Source: Stercorarius parasiticus
Taxonomy: Eukaryota; Chordata; Aves; Charadriiformes; Stercorariidae
NCBI GenBank assembly: GCA_013396915.1
Contig: VWZL01005146.1
Coordinates: 62,001-126,000 of the forward strand
Direction of reading: 5' to 3'
DNA: 64,000 nucleotides
In this document: positions 22,964-35,300 of the stretch, in pieces
Layout: the number at the start of each line of letters is the position of its first letter
Position numbering within the stretch: the stretch's first letter is position 1
Made by a program: the position numbers and the translations under genes
Notes under the pieces: model-generated
The model's database searches: none
The model's input: only the letters and a program-made list of their open reading frames with translations
Told to the model about the DNA's origin: nothing

Positions 22964-25834
22964 ATAGCAATCAATCAAAAGTTTTAACCCTTCAGGGATT
23001 TCTTATTGAAAGTTTGTAAGAAATAGCATCGTTTAGTTTAGGACTAAAGGAAAATCACTCACACAAAACATATGTTCCATGCCTAAACTGCAGCATTTAT
23101 TAAATGTTGCCAACCATAGTTCATAGTGCATGTGCTTATTTTTATGGAGTATCACTTCTTCACACAACTCTGCATTTTTGTAAGCGGACTGTCAACACGA
23201 GAAGAATATTCACTTCTGAGTTTCATTTTCTAGACTGTTCGTACTATGATTCCTCAGAAATTAACCATCTCTGCTCATGTTGGAGATGGTAACAAACCTT
23301 GTATTTTCAACAGAAGCTGTTTGAAGGCTTAGCCAAGGATAAAAAAGAGTCAAGAAAGATGGATCTGATCTGAGACTGATTCCTGCATTTCAACACTTCA
23401 CAAGAAAACACTGAAATTTCAATGTTTGGCCAAAGTGACTGATTTAACATCCCCTGAAGTCAGAGACTTACTCTTGAATTCAATAGCTTTGGACTCAGCC
23501 CATATGCCCTAATTCATACCTGCATCTCTAATAAGAAAAAAAAACATTGAAAAGTAAGCTTCAATAGTACTCTGGAAAGAGAGGCACTAAAGTACATCTC
23601 TAAATGCTCTATTGTATCACAGCTATGATAAGCAACCATAAGATAAACTACAGGAAACATGATAATAGCTCTAAAATAATATAATTTCCAGTTTTACAGT
23701 TTGGGACATTTCTTTTTGGAAAAATACAGCGCAATTATTGTAAGCATTATAAATTACCAAATCCAGAAACTTCAAAAAAAAAAATCTTCACCCAACAATG
23801 GCCTAACAGGATACTGTAATTATAACGTCTGGTTCATAGATCTGATTCTGCAACAGAGCTACTACACAGCTGCTCACATCATGGAGAGGTTACAAATGAC
23901 CTTATTAAGTACAGTTCCTCTGTCACCTTGCCAGCACTTCCTGTGGGTCCAGACCGGTCCTGTCACTGAGATACTCCTCCCATTGACTTTAACAGCATTG
24001 GAACAGCTCCATGCTAACAGAAAAAGTACAAGCAGAACTGGGCCTTATGTTTGTAATACATTTCATTAATGTTTCCTTTAAAACACAAACCCCTACAAAA
24101 ATGCAGAAAAAGTGCTTTTGATATGGTACGAAACGTCAATAGAATAACTTCAATGCTTCAATTTTTAGATGTGGTTTGGTTAGGTTTTTTACACTGCAAT
24201 TGCACAAACAGTCCAGGCAAAGGCGAGTGAACAGTTTAGTATTTTCCTGGGCTTTCATTCCCTCCCACTTTCCCTTTGTTAATTTTCCCAGTTGTCCCCA
24301 TTCCACTGAAGTAGCTATAAATGGGTGCATCCCTCCATTTCTTTTGGGACTGGACTCAAGCCCTTGAACTGCAACCCAATGTGGACGCAGAAAGCCCCGA
24401 GCGTACAAATAAACTGTTTTCTGACCGAGTGATAGTGAGCTGCTCACCTTGACAATTCAAAACATCATTTTGGATATGTTGCACTTTTTTCTCTTTGCAT
24501 TTTATAACGCTTGTACACAAGAGAGAAGTCACAGATGTGGTGCAATCTTTCTCCAGCCAAGCAGCAGGGACCCAGCCGGGTGCGGGGCCACTCCAGGGGC
24601 TGCCTTCACTGCAGCAGAGATGAGGAGCCACATCCTCGAGGTGATGAAAGCAGCTCCTTTGTCACCTCTGCAGCCTCCGTGAGACTGACAACCTCTTCCA
24701 GGAAAGCTCTTCATATTTAAAATCTGCAAAAACAATACCATTGCAAGAGGAGGTTAAACGCACTTTTCTTTTTCCTCCAGAGGAGCTAAGTGTAAAACAA
24801 ATCATAGGATTTTAGCAGGCAGAGCGACTGCTTTTGGTCTGTATAACTGTGCGAAGGGTGCTTCGCTGATCTTTTTCACAAGACGGTATTTAGTTAATAT
24901 ACACCACAGGAAATTGCTCATGGCACCGTGATTACTTTGGAGCTGGCACCACAACACTCATTTCAGACATGCTTATCATGGTGCATTCGTTGACTGGTCC
25001 TCAGACCATGCAACTCCCTCAAGAATATCGCTGTTTCGATAAAAGGCATCTGGTAAAAGGGCAATGGCAGGGACTAACCAGGCCAGGATTCTTCCGTGCT
25101 GAGAACACCTGCAGATGCCAGAAGCATCTTGGTTTTTTTTTAATAATCCAGGACTCAAGTGATCACAAGAGACAATTTTCTAATTACACCTAATTCTTAC
25201 TGCTGACAGAAACAATTCCCACCAAACAGAAAGCACAATGTACTGGATATTGAGCAGTAATTTATCTCCCAATCTTGCCTCTTTTCTTTAAATAAATCAT
25301 GACTTTTCCATTAATTAGTCAATGTAGTCTTATGAATAACAAGTCTCTACATGTCTTTGCAATTCTAAATTTGCTGCACCTTGTTAAAAAGGTTGAAGAA
25401 GCACAGTCCTTTTTTTCCTCTCCAATTTTGTCTCCAAGTGCTGTCAATCTTGACAACTCCTTGGCAGCTAGCTCCTAGCCACACAAGTATGGACTGCAGT
25501 TAAACTAACTGAAACATTGCCTTCAAATGAAGGAACAGAAGAAATTGTAGAAAAACCTATGCTGACTTTTGCAAGCTGTGCTTCAAAGAGCTTTGGCTTT
25601 GTTTGAAAGAGACAGAAATTCTTGGTTTCTTTCAAAACGTAACAAAATTCTGAATCTATTTTTCTCCCATAACCAAGTGTTTAGTCAAATAAATATCATC
25701 AGTCCCACCAGGACCCCCATGGCAGTCCCATGAATGTTTGGTATGATCCTCCAAGAGCAGGATCTCATGAATATTATTTTTTTTTTCCAGATATTCCTCA
25801 GCTACAGCTCTATTGCAATGGGTAGCAATGAGAA
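22964..25834. other. Non-coding stretch with one possible old repeat copy
   Basis: A phrase around 23945-24015 (gtccagaccggtcctgtcac, later ctcctcccattgactttaac, then cattggaacag) resembles the gggccaaat/cattgacttcaatgg interspersed families. A small GC-richer patch lies near 24.54-24.68 kb with no splice-supported frame. Confidence 0.4.
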
Positions 25835-26115
25835 ATGTTAACCTTATCCAAGGATGGGTTTTGTGCAACGTCCTTCTGTAGGCTGCCATTGCCGAAGGAA
25901 GCTGGGGATGGCGCTGGTGAAGGGAAGCCCACTCTGGGCTGCACAACAGCTCGAGTCAGTGTGCCCAGATTCTCAACTGCCTGCTGTCTCCTCATTTCCT
26001 CCCTGCCTCCAAGTGCCCAGGAGAGCTGCTGCTGCCCATCCTTGATCTCAGCCGGGCGTGCTACTTCTTGCTCTGTTTCTGCAACTGCTGCGTTTTGGGG
26101 CTGCTGCAAAAGTCC
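25835..26115 (-). other. Weak exon candidate on the minus strand
   Basis: The patch is clearly richer in GC than its surroundings and is open on the minus strand for 99 codons. The predicted peptide is rich in Q, E and A at its start (e.g. AVAETEQEVARPAEIKDG) and in P and S later. Upstream on the same strand cctggacttttgcag is a fair 3' splice site, close to 26110. The downstream donor is poor (only aag|gttaac at about 25840). Opposite-strand frames of similar length overlap it. It could be an exon, a conserved non-coding block or chance. Confidence 0.15.
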
Positions 26116-26543
26116 AGGCAGGGCTTAAAGCCTAATACCAGTAAAACTGTGCTACTGCCTCTATGAAGGGCGGTATGCCATATATCTTCAAAACATTTAC
26201 ATTTGTCAGATACCCAAATGTCATCGGTTCTAGGAAAGCATTGGTGTGTCTGTCCTCCAGTGGGCAGATGAAAAGCATCTAATCAATGTTACCCTGCTGC
26301 TTTGCTGCTCTAGCAGCAGCCAGCCTGGAATAACCAAGACTGCAGAAATTTACCCACCATCTGATCCGGTGCACCTTGAAGCAAATTTGAGTATTGCCTT
26401 TTGCTATATGGAAGAACTGGAACATTCAACCTCATTAATCATTCTTTAAAGTAAATTTCTAGTGCCAGGAGGTCTTATGGTGGATAACAAAGAATTCATA
26501 TTGAATAAAATTTAGACGTTTCCAAGAAGAATGAAAACATGTA

Positions 26544-26582
26544 TTCAGACAGGATGAGAAGTGTTCAGACATGATGAGAAGT
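26544..26582. repeat. 19-bp tandem duplication, period 20
   Basis: TTCAGACAGGATGAGAAGT (26544-26562) is followed by TTCAGACATGATGAGAAGT (26564-26582), with one mismatch. It looks like a recent local slippage duplication in non-coding DNA. Confidence 0.9.
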
Positions 26583-29500
26583 AGCATATTTTATTACCCA
26601 CCCTAGCAAATAATTCAGTGCAAACCACTGAGAGAACTCTTGAGATGTATGTGCAACTTTTACCCCACTATAACTAATTGTCACTTCAGGAGACAATGTT
26701 TCTTGGATAACATTGTGACAGAAATTCTGTTTTTCACGACTCATGAATGTAGGATATATTGGGCCATATTCCAATTCTTCATTCTCTCTGAACGGTACTA
26801 TTATCTTTTTACCCAATTTCTCTGTTTTCCCTCAAGTTCCCTGTGTTGTAAAGTAAGAGTTATCCACCTGCTTTTAAATTGGTTGTTTACAGGACTGGAT
26901 TAGTTGTGGAACAGCAAGTTCATCGCTTAAATTGCCAACATCCGAAGAAGGCCCTGAGGTTAAGTGAGCTGTTGCGGGACCTTTCCTGTCTCGGTTCTTT
27001 CCTCTCTGTTTTCGGAAAGGGTTCAACTTGGGCATTGCTTTTCAGCACCTTATTGCAGCAGACCCTCGGGGAAGAGGGTCTGGCATGGGTGTAGCTGCAA
27101 GGATGTGCTTGCCAGCCCCTGATGCACGGACGTTCCAACGTCTGCAGGTTGGATAATGCCTTGGTTGCCAGAAAGCAGCTCTGCGGTTCCCCTCTAACTG
27201 CAGAAGGAGAGCTCTTGCTTTGCTGTCCTCCATCAGAGCCACTTCATACACAAACACAGATGGGAATTTGACTGTAACATTTCAGAAATCCTTAGAAGTG
27301 CTTGATCTTTCATTTTCTCATCTAGTGCAACAATTGAACATATGGGCCAGTCCTATTGTAAATGTTAACTCTTAAAAATTGATCATTTGACTTCAGCAAA
27401 TTCTTTGTATAGAGAGCTTATTGTAATAATACTTGTGTTATTCTTTTAACATGACTATGGCCACACACCCTGCATAAAACATTGTGGTACTATTTTTATA
27501 GGCTCTTTCTTTTTCGCAGCCAAAGACATTGGCCCTGGTTTGCACTGATAGTTGCGTAGGGCAGAGCGAAAGAAAAACCCTGCCAAGAATCTGCCTGTTT
27601 TAGCTCCAAATTTATTTTCATGCCTTGTAAAGCTAAGGATCATTTGAAGACTATCTCCAAACTCCCAGGAGAGAGGAAAGTGCCTGGTGGCTTATAAATA
27701 CAGCCTAGTAAAATAGATTTTTTCTTTTTTTCACTCTGTAAACACGTGTACATTGTACTCAGTTTGCACACATGCAGCTGCATACTCGCTTTTATTTTTT
27801 TAAACATTGGTGCTGGTTTAGACTGGAATAAGGCTAAGCAGTCAGAAGATTTTCTATGTGGGCTGAAGTTTCTCCCAGAATCTGCTTTAAACCACATGAT
27901 ACAAATCCAGTATATCTGACAGAACGGTACAGGCCATGTTGGCTACAACACTGTGAGAACAAGGAAAAATGAATTCAAGACCATCCTGATGATAACAAGG
28001 ATAAAGCTTTATAACAATAACCATAAGAGCCACTGGATAAAGTGTAACTGGCTGTAACCTCACGCCCATGTCATGTTACTATGGCCAGAAAATAAAGATC
28101 ATTTTGTTCCCAGTACTTCTGTGTGTCGTAACATTATTAAAGACAGATTGCTGTACTTAAAAAGCACAGTATCCCTAAAAATTGAGCAAAGGGCAAGTCT
28201 TTTACCAGCGCGGTACTTACCACTCGCATCGGAGCTGTTTCTGCCTTCCAGTGGAAAGCTCTGGGGCAGAGATGTCCTTGACAGGCAACCACAGAACAAT
28301 TGCTTCAGAGACCAAATCCATTTATTAAAAAAAAAATCTTGCCCTACAGCAGTCTTTTTACTCTCAAAACCCATGTACTGCCAACAAACTCAGGGCTAAC
28401 ACAAAAGCCACCTCTGTGTCTCAGGCTGGCTTTTTGGACAAAGTGCTGGACATGCCCTGTGCCCAGTTTGGTCAGCTGAAGAACAGACAAGCCTCATGCC
28501 CTGCAAATCTCAACGCTAAAGACTTTTTCTTTGGACAAACTGTGCCTTTTCGATTCGATTTTCACCATCCTGCCCTTTGACTGCCACAGCAGCTCCTGGC
28601 TCAGAGGCAGCAACGTCACCAGGAACAAGATTTCCTGAATACCACCTGGAGAGGTTTATTTCCTCTCTGACTCTCCGCAGGGTGATATCGCATTAACTGC
28701 ATCAGAAAACTCTGCACCTTTAAAAAACCTCACCAACCACATACACAATGGCCTTCCAAAGCTGCTTTATGTTACTTCTATAGGAACATAATAAGTCTCC
28801 ACAATCTGCAGCGATTTGTTGTTTTGCTATAAGTAGGACATGCTGATACCCTCAGTTAAGACAACTTCATCTAATCTTAATGGGACAGTTACCCTGGTTT
28901 AGTGAGTGCCAGCATCCTTACTTCATTCATGACTTCTTATCAGTTCATGTCATTGTGCTTTTCTTGGCACTTGAGAAGGTTTGAAGGGCAAATTCAGAGT
29001 TGACTCTTATTCATCTACTCTTGTACACCTTTTTCATCTCTCTGAACTGACAAAATGGAGATCTGGAAAGCGAATTCTTATTTTCATGCACTTGAAAACG
29101 AAGCACACACAGGAAACAATTTCTGGGGAAACAGTAATAGGCAAAAACTATTTGAAAGAATGCAGCGGACCCCCTCCTGTTTTAAGTTTTTCCAGATGTT
29201 GGCCAGGTGTCTTATCCATACATCACTGAGTGGATTAAAGCTTGATTCTGCATACTAGATATCAAATCACTTGCAGATATCCTCTATATCATGCAGTGCT
29301 TCAACATGCACCTGGAAATTCCTCGCAGGAGTAGGTCTGAGTGCTGCTCACTTCAAGTCCACACCAGGTTCTCACCCTTTGACCTTTCATTACTTTGTCC
29401 TTTCTTTAAGAATATCTTCATGAAAATTGTGAAGAATTTTCCAAATGTGCATTTTCATTTGCCTCTCTCTCCCTTCCTCCAGAAGCTACTTCTTTTGTGT

Positions 29501-31397
29501 TTGGAGAAGATTCATATTGGAAGGAATGGGAGGAAAAATTTCTGCCAACATGTTCAGAAGTGGAATTGGCCTCTGTAGTATTGGAAGTAGCAGGAGGATA
29601 AAGCAGAGCAGAGCAATGCTGTACAGAAGTCAAAACTTTCTTGTTCTTCTGCCGTTTTGCAATCATTGCCACCACCTACAATGGAAGCACTGAAGCTCCA
29701 GAAAGAAAACTGGGGCATTTGCAGGGAGTGTTTCAACATCTCATAGTGGCCTCTGCTTCTAAAGTTTGTTTTCCTACTTATTCTGATCCTAAACTCTCTA
29801 TAATAGCATATTTTTGTAAATAGGCATCATACTAACTTCACTGAAGCTCACCCATCACCACCAGGTCATTGTTTATCTTTTTCCCTTGCCCTGAACTTGG
29901 CTGCTTGCTACAGTTACTATTCCAGCTGGTTGAGTCTGAGTGTTGTTGAAATCTCCTTAATGTCTGTTTTGATTTCATATCTGTTACACACCACAGAGTA
30001 CTACCCAAGTATCATCTGTTTACAAAAACTGTTGCATCTCTAGGTTTGAATTAGCTGATGCACCATTTGCTGTTCTGTAACTTCTGCAAGTGTCCTCCAG
30101 GAGAATGCACGTAGCTTGAACAAAATTGGGGGACAAGAAGAACAAAAATCTTCTCATGGCTGCAATTTTACCTTTTGCCAAAACTTGAGTGGCAAGCTGT
30201 GAAAAGGTGCTATTCTTCCTGAGGAGCAAGTACAGATTCAGATAGCCTAGAAAGGAACTGCCTTGAATCAATTCAGGTTAACTGGAGAAAAGTGGAAAAT
30301 AATTGCTGATGAACAGCTAAAGACAGTATCAGAGAAAAACTGATTTAAAGGACATTTTTTTAAAGACTTGATCATAAAGACAAAAGTGGCATGGAAAATT
30401 TGAAACTTCCCATGTTTTTCATAGATATGCTGTGTATCTGTGGAACCCATCCTTTTCTGTTTTGGTCACCATTATGATGAACCTCTCAGACATTTCAGAT
30501 GGGTTATTTCACCGGTACAATAGTTTCCAGGTCATTACAGCATGAGGTTTGGGTGCTCTACTGTTTGTTCTTAGATTTATATGATGATTACTTTTGCTTC
30601 ATTTCCAAGACAAAAAGGGTGTAAAAATCTCCATTGACTAAAATTAAAATCCAGAAAGGTACTGATTTTTCCATGCACAAAGGGCCACCAGGTATTTGAA
30701 CTCCAGATGACCTATTTTAGACAAAAGGCAGCATGTGAGAAAGGAGAAATGTCAAAGGCTCCAAGGGGGAGTTCACTTCACACATTTCTTTTGGGACAGG
30801 CTGTCTCAGCTCTGTCTCAGAGCATACCAAACAAGCAGACTCCACATTTCATTAACGGGCTCAATGTAAACAAAACAAAAGATGATCAACGATGAACAGT
30901 GTGTGTAAGGTGTATCTTACACTTTGAAAGAGATGAGACCTTGCCCCAAAGATCTCACAGTCACAAAAGATGTATAGCCACAGAAGCCTCCTTGTAGCAT
31001 AAAACATGAAATGCTTTTCCAACAGAAAGAAGCTTTTTGTCTCAAAAAATATCCTGTCTATAACAACGTTTTCTACCCAGATGTTGTGTTGAAAAAGAAT
31101 GTAATCCAGACCTTGTGGAAGAAAATTCCGTAAGGTGTTCAGCAGACAAAAAAAAATATTCCAGTTACAGCAGTGTTCTGGTATCCATAAATCATCTCTG
31201 GCATGTTTTCCTCCTAGTTCTTTATGTTGTCAATTCAGCAGTAATGCCTTTATTTTGTCATTTTGTAAGATATGTTATTCCTTTCACAGCTTTGAACAAT
31301 ACATTCTCATGAAATGCCCTTATAGCAGTACTAAATAGGCCATGAAATAGTAGCCTCTTTTCAGATCAAGTGTTTGTACACTTGATTTACCAATCAT
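26583..31397. other. Non-coding stretch
   Basis: There is a 9-bp perfect hairpin at 27059-27082 (CAGACCCTC, loop GGGGAA, GAGGGTCTG). At 28.2 kb the minus strand has a good donor (gtaagt, just left of 28223) at the end of an open frame, but no acceptable acceptor. Nothing else coding is supported. Confidence 0.5.
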
Positions 31398-31407
31398 GAC
31401 AGATAGA

Positions 31408-31447
<40 letters not shown>

Positions 31448-31462
31448 TAGATAGATGGACAG
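31398..31462. repeat. GATA/GACA compound microsatellite
   Basis: The array starts gacagatagata, continues as about seven GATA units, passes into about five GACA units and returns to GATA before ending at gatggacag. Compound GATA/GACA arrays are the core of the Bkm-type repeats described on snake and other vertebrate sex chromosomes, but single arrays this short occur on any chromosome. Confidence 0.97.
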
Positions 31463-32235
31463 GGCAACATCATTTAATCTGTATTTTTCATTATTATCTT
31501 ATTTTATTATCGGATGCTGTGGGACTCTAGGGACATGTTTCAAGGTACTTCTCACTAATGAGGCAGTAATTCAGAATGCCGCCCTATCCCATAAGAGGGT
31601 GCTGCAAAAGTCACAGACATTTTATTAGAATTAGATTAGAATTCAAAGTGAATGTGTCACAGACCGCACAGGCATTGGCTAAGGCTTGAGGTCTCTCAGG
31701 TAAAACAGCTTTCTTAAAAAAAGTATTTGGCACAAATCTGGACTTTATAAAAATATCCATCAAGTATTTTATGCAAGAATTCCACATGAATTTGGCTTCA
31801 GATAATGGAAAATTTTCTAAAAAGTGCAAAGTATCTGAAAATGGCTTAAATGCACAACATGGCCTCAGCAGTTCTTAAGTGCCCTCTATTTCTATAGGAT
31901 TTTACATCCTGGAAGAGCCCAAAATAATTTTAGAAATTATTGGAAATTCTTGACTCTTTGGCCTGAGGACATTTTTTGACAATGTTATTTAGGACTTAGT
32001 CTAGCTTCATGCTTAAAGAAACCCCATGTGAAAGCTGGCCATTTGTGAGGTGACACATAGGAAAACTCCTCAAGATAATATAAGAATAACTAGGAAGAAT
32101 GCAATATTCAGTACAATAGCCCATATGGATATTTGGGTAATACAACAGACAAAATAATCCTGGCAACAGAATTTCTTCATTTAAATGAAATGATATTGAT
32201 CTAAATGCATAGATTCTGGAGGTGTCAGCACTCAC
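31463..32235. other. Non-coding stretch (possible intron)
   Basis: No coding signal. If the exon at 32.24-32.34 kb is real this is intron downstream of it on the minus strand. Confidence 0.4.
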
Positions 32236-32340
32236 TTTGCTGAGTGTGCAGGCTGGAAGATTGATTTGATCCTGTAGAGGTGGACATTAGGTCACTCTCC
32301 AACATTTCATAGTCCTGGTAGACTAGTTCGTTGAGGTCAG
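32236..32340 (-). CDS. Candidate internal coding exon of an unrecognised gene
   Basis: This is the best splice-supported coding segment outside CR1. Reading the minus strand, a branch-point-like tactaat and the tract ttgcaacttcttcag give a strong acceptor at 32355, and a second AG lies 14 bases on (ttttttag, before 32340). The exon ends CAGCAAA followed by a near-ideal donor GTGAGT (32230-32235). With the second acceptor the exon is 105 bases, phase 1 at both ends, encoding 34 whole codons. These include DLNELVYQDYEMLESDL and then a serine-, threonine- and glutamine-rich part (STSTGSNQSSSLHTQQ). Its acidic-then-polar composition is like an intracellular, disordered segment. With the first acceptor the exon is 119 bases and the frame also stays open. 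I do not recognise the gene and see no domain. The candidate at 37.99-38.12 kb ends in the matching phase. Confidence 0.4.
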
Positions 32341-32354
32341 CTAAAAAATGATAC

Positions 32355-35300
32355 CTGAAGAAGTTGCAAATTAGTACAAAAACTTCAGGTCGTGTTACAA
32401 CCATCTGCAAATGCTGAGTGCAGAGATCCCGCGTGGGAAGTTTTCAAATTTTTCATTAAGCCAGAAAATAAAGATTGACCTTGAGCTTCAGAAAATGTTT
32501 CTTGGAGAAGTTATTGTTTTGAGTGCAGTTTTGTGACTATCAGACCATTAAAATGACTTCGAACAACAGCAGTACTGCATCAACCAGTATCATGACGGAA
32601 AAGCAGTCAGCAATTGCATTGGTCATGAGACAGTTCACTCTGCAAAACAACCAAAGCACAGCCTGAACCTGATTAAATTTTAAAATGTAGGACAGCAGTT
32701 TGAAATTTTGCATGAAATCAGATGCAATCACTCTCATATCACTTCAGAATCCAACAAAAAGCTTGTTTTCCTGTGCTCTTAAATAGGAATACTTAAAAAG
32801 ATTAAAAAAAAAAGTGAAACTTCATTTAACATCCAAAACCTCAGTTTCAGTTGGGGAGCTTGGTTTTCAAATATAAGAATTTTTTGAGGAGGTATTCCCA
32901 AGGCTAGCACCAGCCATCCTAAATCACTATCTCAGCCTCAGGCTCTGTTAGGCTCCAGCTACAAAACATCTTGGGAATTGCCTCCCTTCAACACTGACTA
33001 GACACAGTGCCATGGAAGCCAGACATCTTTCCCCCCATAACTCTCTTTTCTGGCTCTTTCTGACTCTGTTCACTAATGAATATATACATATAACCATCTG
33101 ATGAATGATAGCTTTTATCCCACTATCAGATCCAGAGGTTATTGGGATCCTCCCTGCAAACCTAAAAGGGTATTTTCTAAAAATGATGAGGGCCTCATGT
33201 GGCAGAGCCACAGTCTGCAGCATTAGCACGTACTGGAGCACAAGGGGTATTTTTTTCTGCCATGAAAGGTTCTGGCCCATGCATACATACACTGGTACTA
33301 TGTATTATTTTGTTGCTTTTCCTTTGCTTGTGAAACTCCATTCATTTTACAGCCATGCAAGCTGCAACAAAGCTCTGTTCATATAATAATCCAGCTGCAT
33401 CCCACTATGACAGTAATCCAAAAATCTAAGACCTCAAAACTTCATCATCCCTTGCCAGATTTTCCCTCGCCCTTCCTGGGTTAGTACTGCAGCCAGTTAA
33501 AACCACACTGAAATTACCTTTTAAACATGCCTTTAGGCACAGAGCTAAAGCAAAGGTTTGGCAAAGCTCATCCCGTTCTTAATGCTCTAATGCCATATTA
33601 TTACTACTCACTGAAAAGCTTAATGCATTTAAACTCAACTATCATGCCAAAAAATACTGACGTTATTTAAGAGTTTGCCATATAATTTGAACTGATTGCA
33701 TATTTATTGTTGAAGCAGTCTCAAACCGTAAAGCCTTCTGGTTTCCTCAGAAGCACTTATCCCTCTCACGCTTTGATAGTCTCTTCCTACACAATTGTCA
33801 TTCACAGCAGGCTTCAGGGCATTCTTTATTTAATAGAGAATATTTACATTTCTTCTGTCTTCCATCACTAGAGTTTTAAATCTAGGGTTCAGAGATTTTT
33901 CTGCTAAAAAAGTAACAACAAACTGCTGCAGCAAAACATCTCAGATTCTTCTGTTTCAACACACTTCACCCCCAGCATACCCCAAGGAGCAAAGCTGCCT
34001 GTACAACTGCATTTTGGGATGTGTCTAGACACGCATCGCTAAGAGATGATCCCCTTTCTTTCTGAAAGCTGTTAAAAACAGTGTGACCTACAACAAATAC
34101 GTTGTAGGGATACTTCTTTAATTCCTGGTGCCATTTTTAATTTTAAAGATAGATACTGAGAAACTGGCTGTCAATGGCCAGCCATTCTTTAAAAAAACCC
34201 CACAACCCAGACACCTGAAATACAAAGGTGCATACTCACACAAGATGAGAACATACAACAGAAGTCTCAGTATCTGTGTGAATATTTATTTTTACCATTT
34301 CACTTAAACTCATTTCGATAAACATTTTGCACTTCTGAGGCAAATTCATAGTTGCTAGCAGAGTGCAATCACAGAAAGATACACTTCTTGCAGCAATTAT
34401 AATAGATTAAATACTGATAAATACCAGCTATACCCTCAATATTAGACTTGGGTAGTGTCCAGTAACAGTAGATCCCTGCAAACCATTCAGTAGCATCTTC
34501 CCAGTTGACCCAGTCTCTCATGAAAGTGCTCCCCACTTCCCTAGCTTTTCCCTTTACTTTCTGATATCCCTACATATATCCCAGAACATCCAAGAACTGC
34601 TAACTACCAGATGCCCTTCCTCCATCTACTTTAAGGAAATGCTTCCTTTCACTAAATTCTTCTACTAGCTCATCTACTTGAAATACCCCAAAGTAACCTA
34701 ACTTGAAATAACATCGAAACACAGCAGTGCCTTGTATCATGGACATGAAAATAACTCTACTACGGCAAAGACAGACACGTTCAATAATATATCTTCTTCG
34801 CTCGTTGAGAAAGGCCTCCACTTGGCAGTGCGTTGAAGGAGAGAGATATGGTCTGCAGTCAGCGAGAACAAGATCAGGTCTCAAGTGCCCACCATCATCA
34901 GTTCATGCAGAGGTAAATCGCAGAAGGCAAAAGTGCGCTTTGTTACACTAAAGCTCTCCAGCTGGCCTCCGTGAAGGAAGACCAAAAGAAGCATTTGACC
35001 CTCTGTGTATTTAACAGGATCTGTGCCAGGAAAAAACGAAAAAAAAAAAAGAGCCCACACACAGTCCACAAATTTATCAAGCAAGTATCTTTCAAGAAGT
35101 TAGAAACAGTGAGTCTTTCTTGGGCGACAACCACGTCTATGTTGCAAATCTTCTCTTTCACAACAAAATATGACAGAGAATTTGCATTTATTTTTAGTTT
35201 TCCTTTCCTTCCAGGAATGTAGTTCTATTTGTGCCCTGCAAATGGCCAGCTCACAAACAGCCACAAAGTCACCAAATCAGGCTTTGCTAAGCAAGATTAT

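Noticed and set aside
27059..27082. 9-bp perfect hairpin as a functional RNA or terminator
   Set aside because: Several such stems are expected by chance in 64 kb, and it has no transcript context. The hairpins at 60362-60391 and 63375-63400 were set aside for the same reason.
28099..28374. Minus-strand frame ending at a good donor (gtaagt)
   Set aside because: No acceptable acceptor gives a normal exon; the only phase-compatible AG would leave a 24-base exon.
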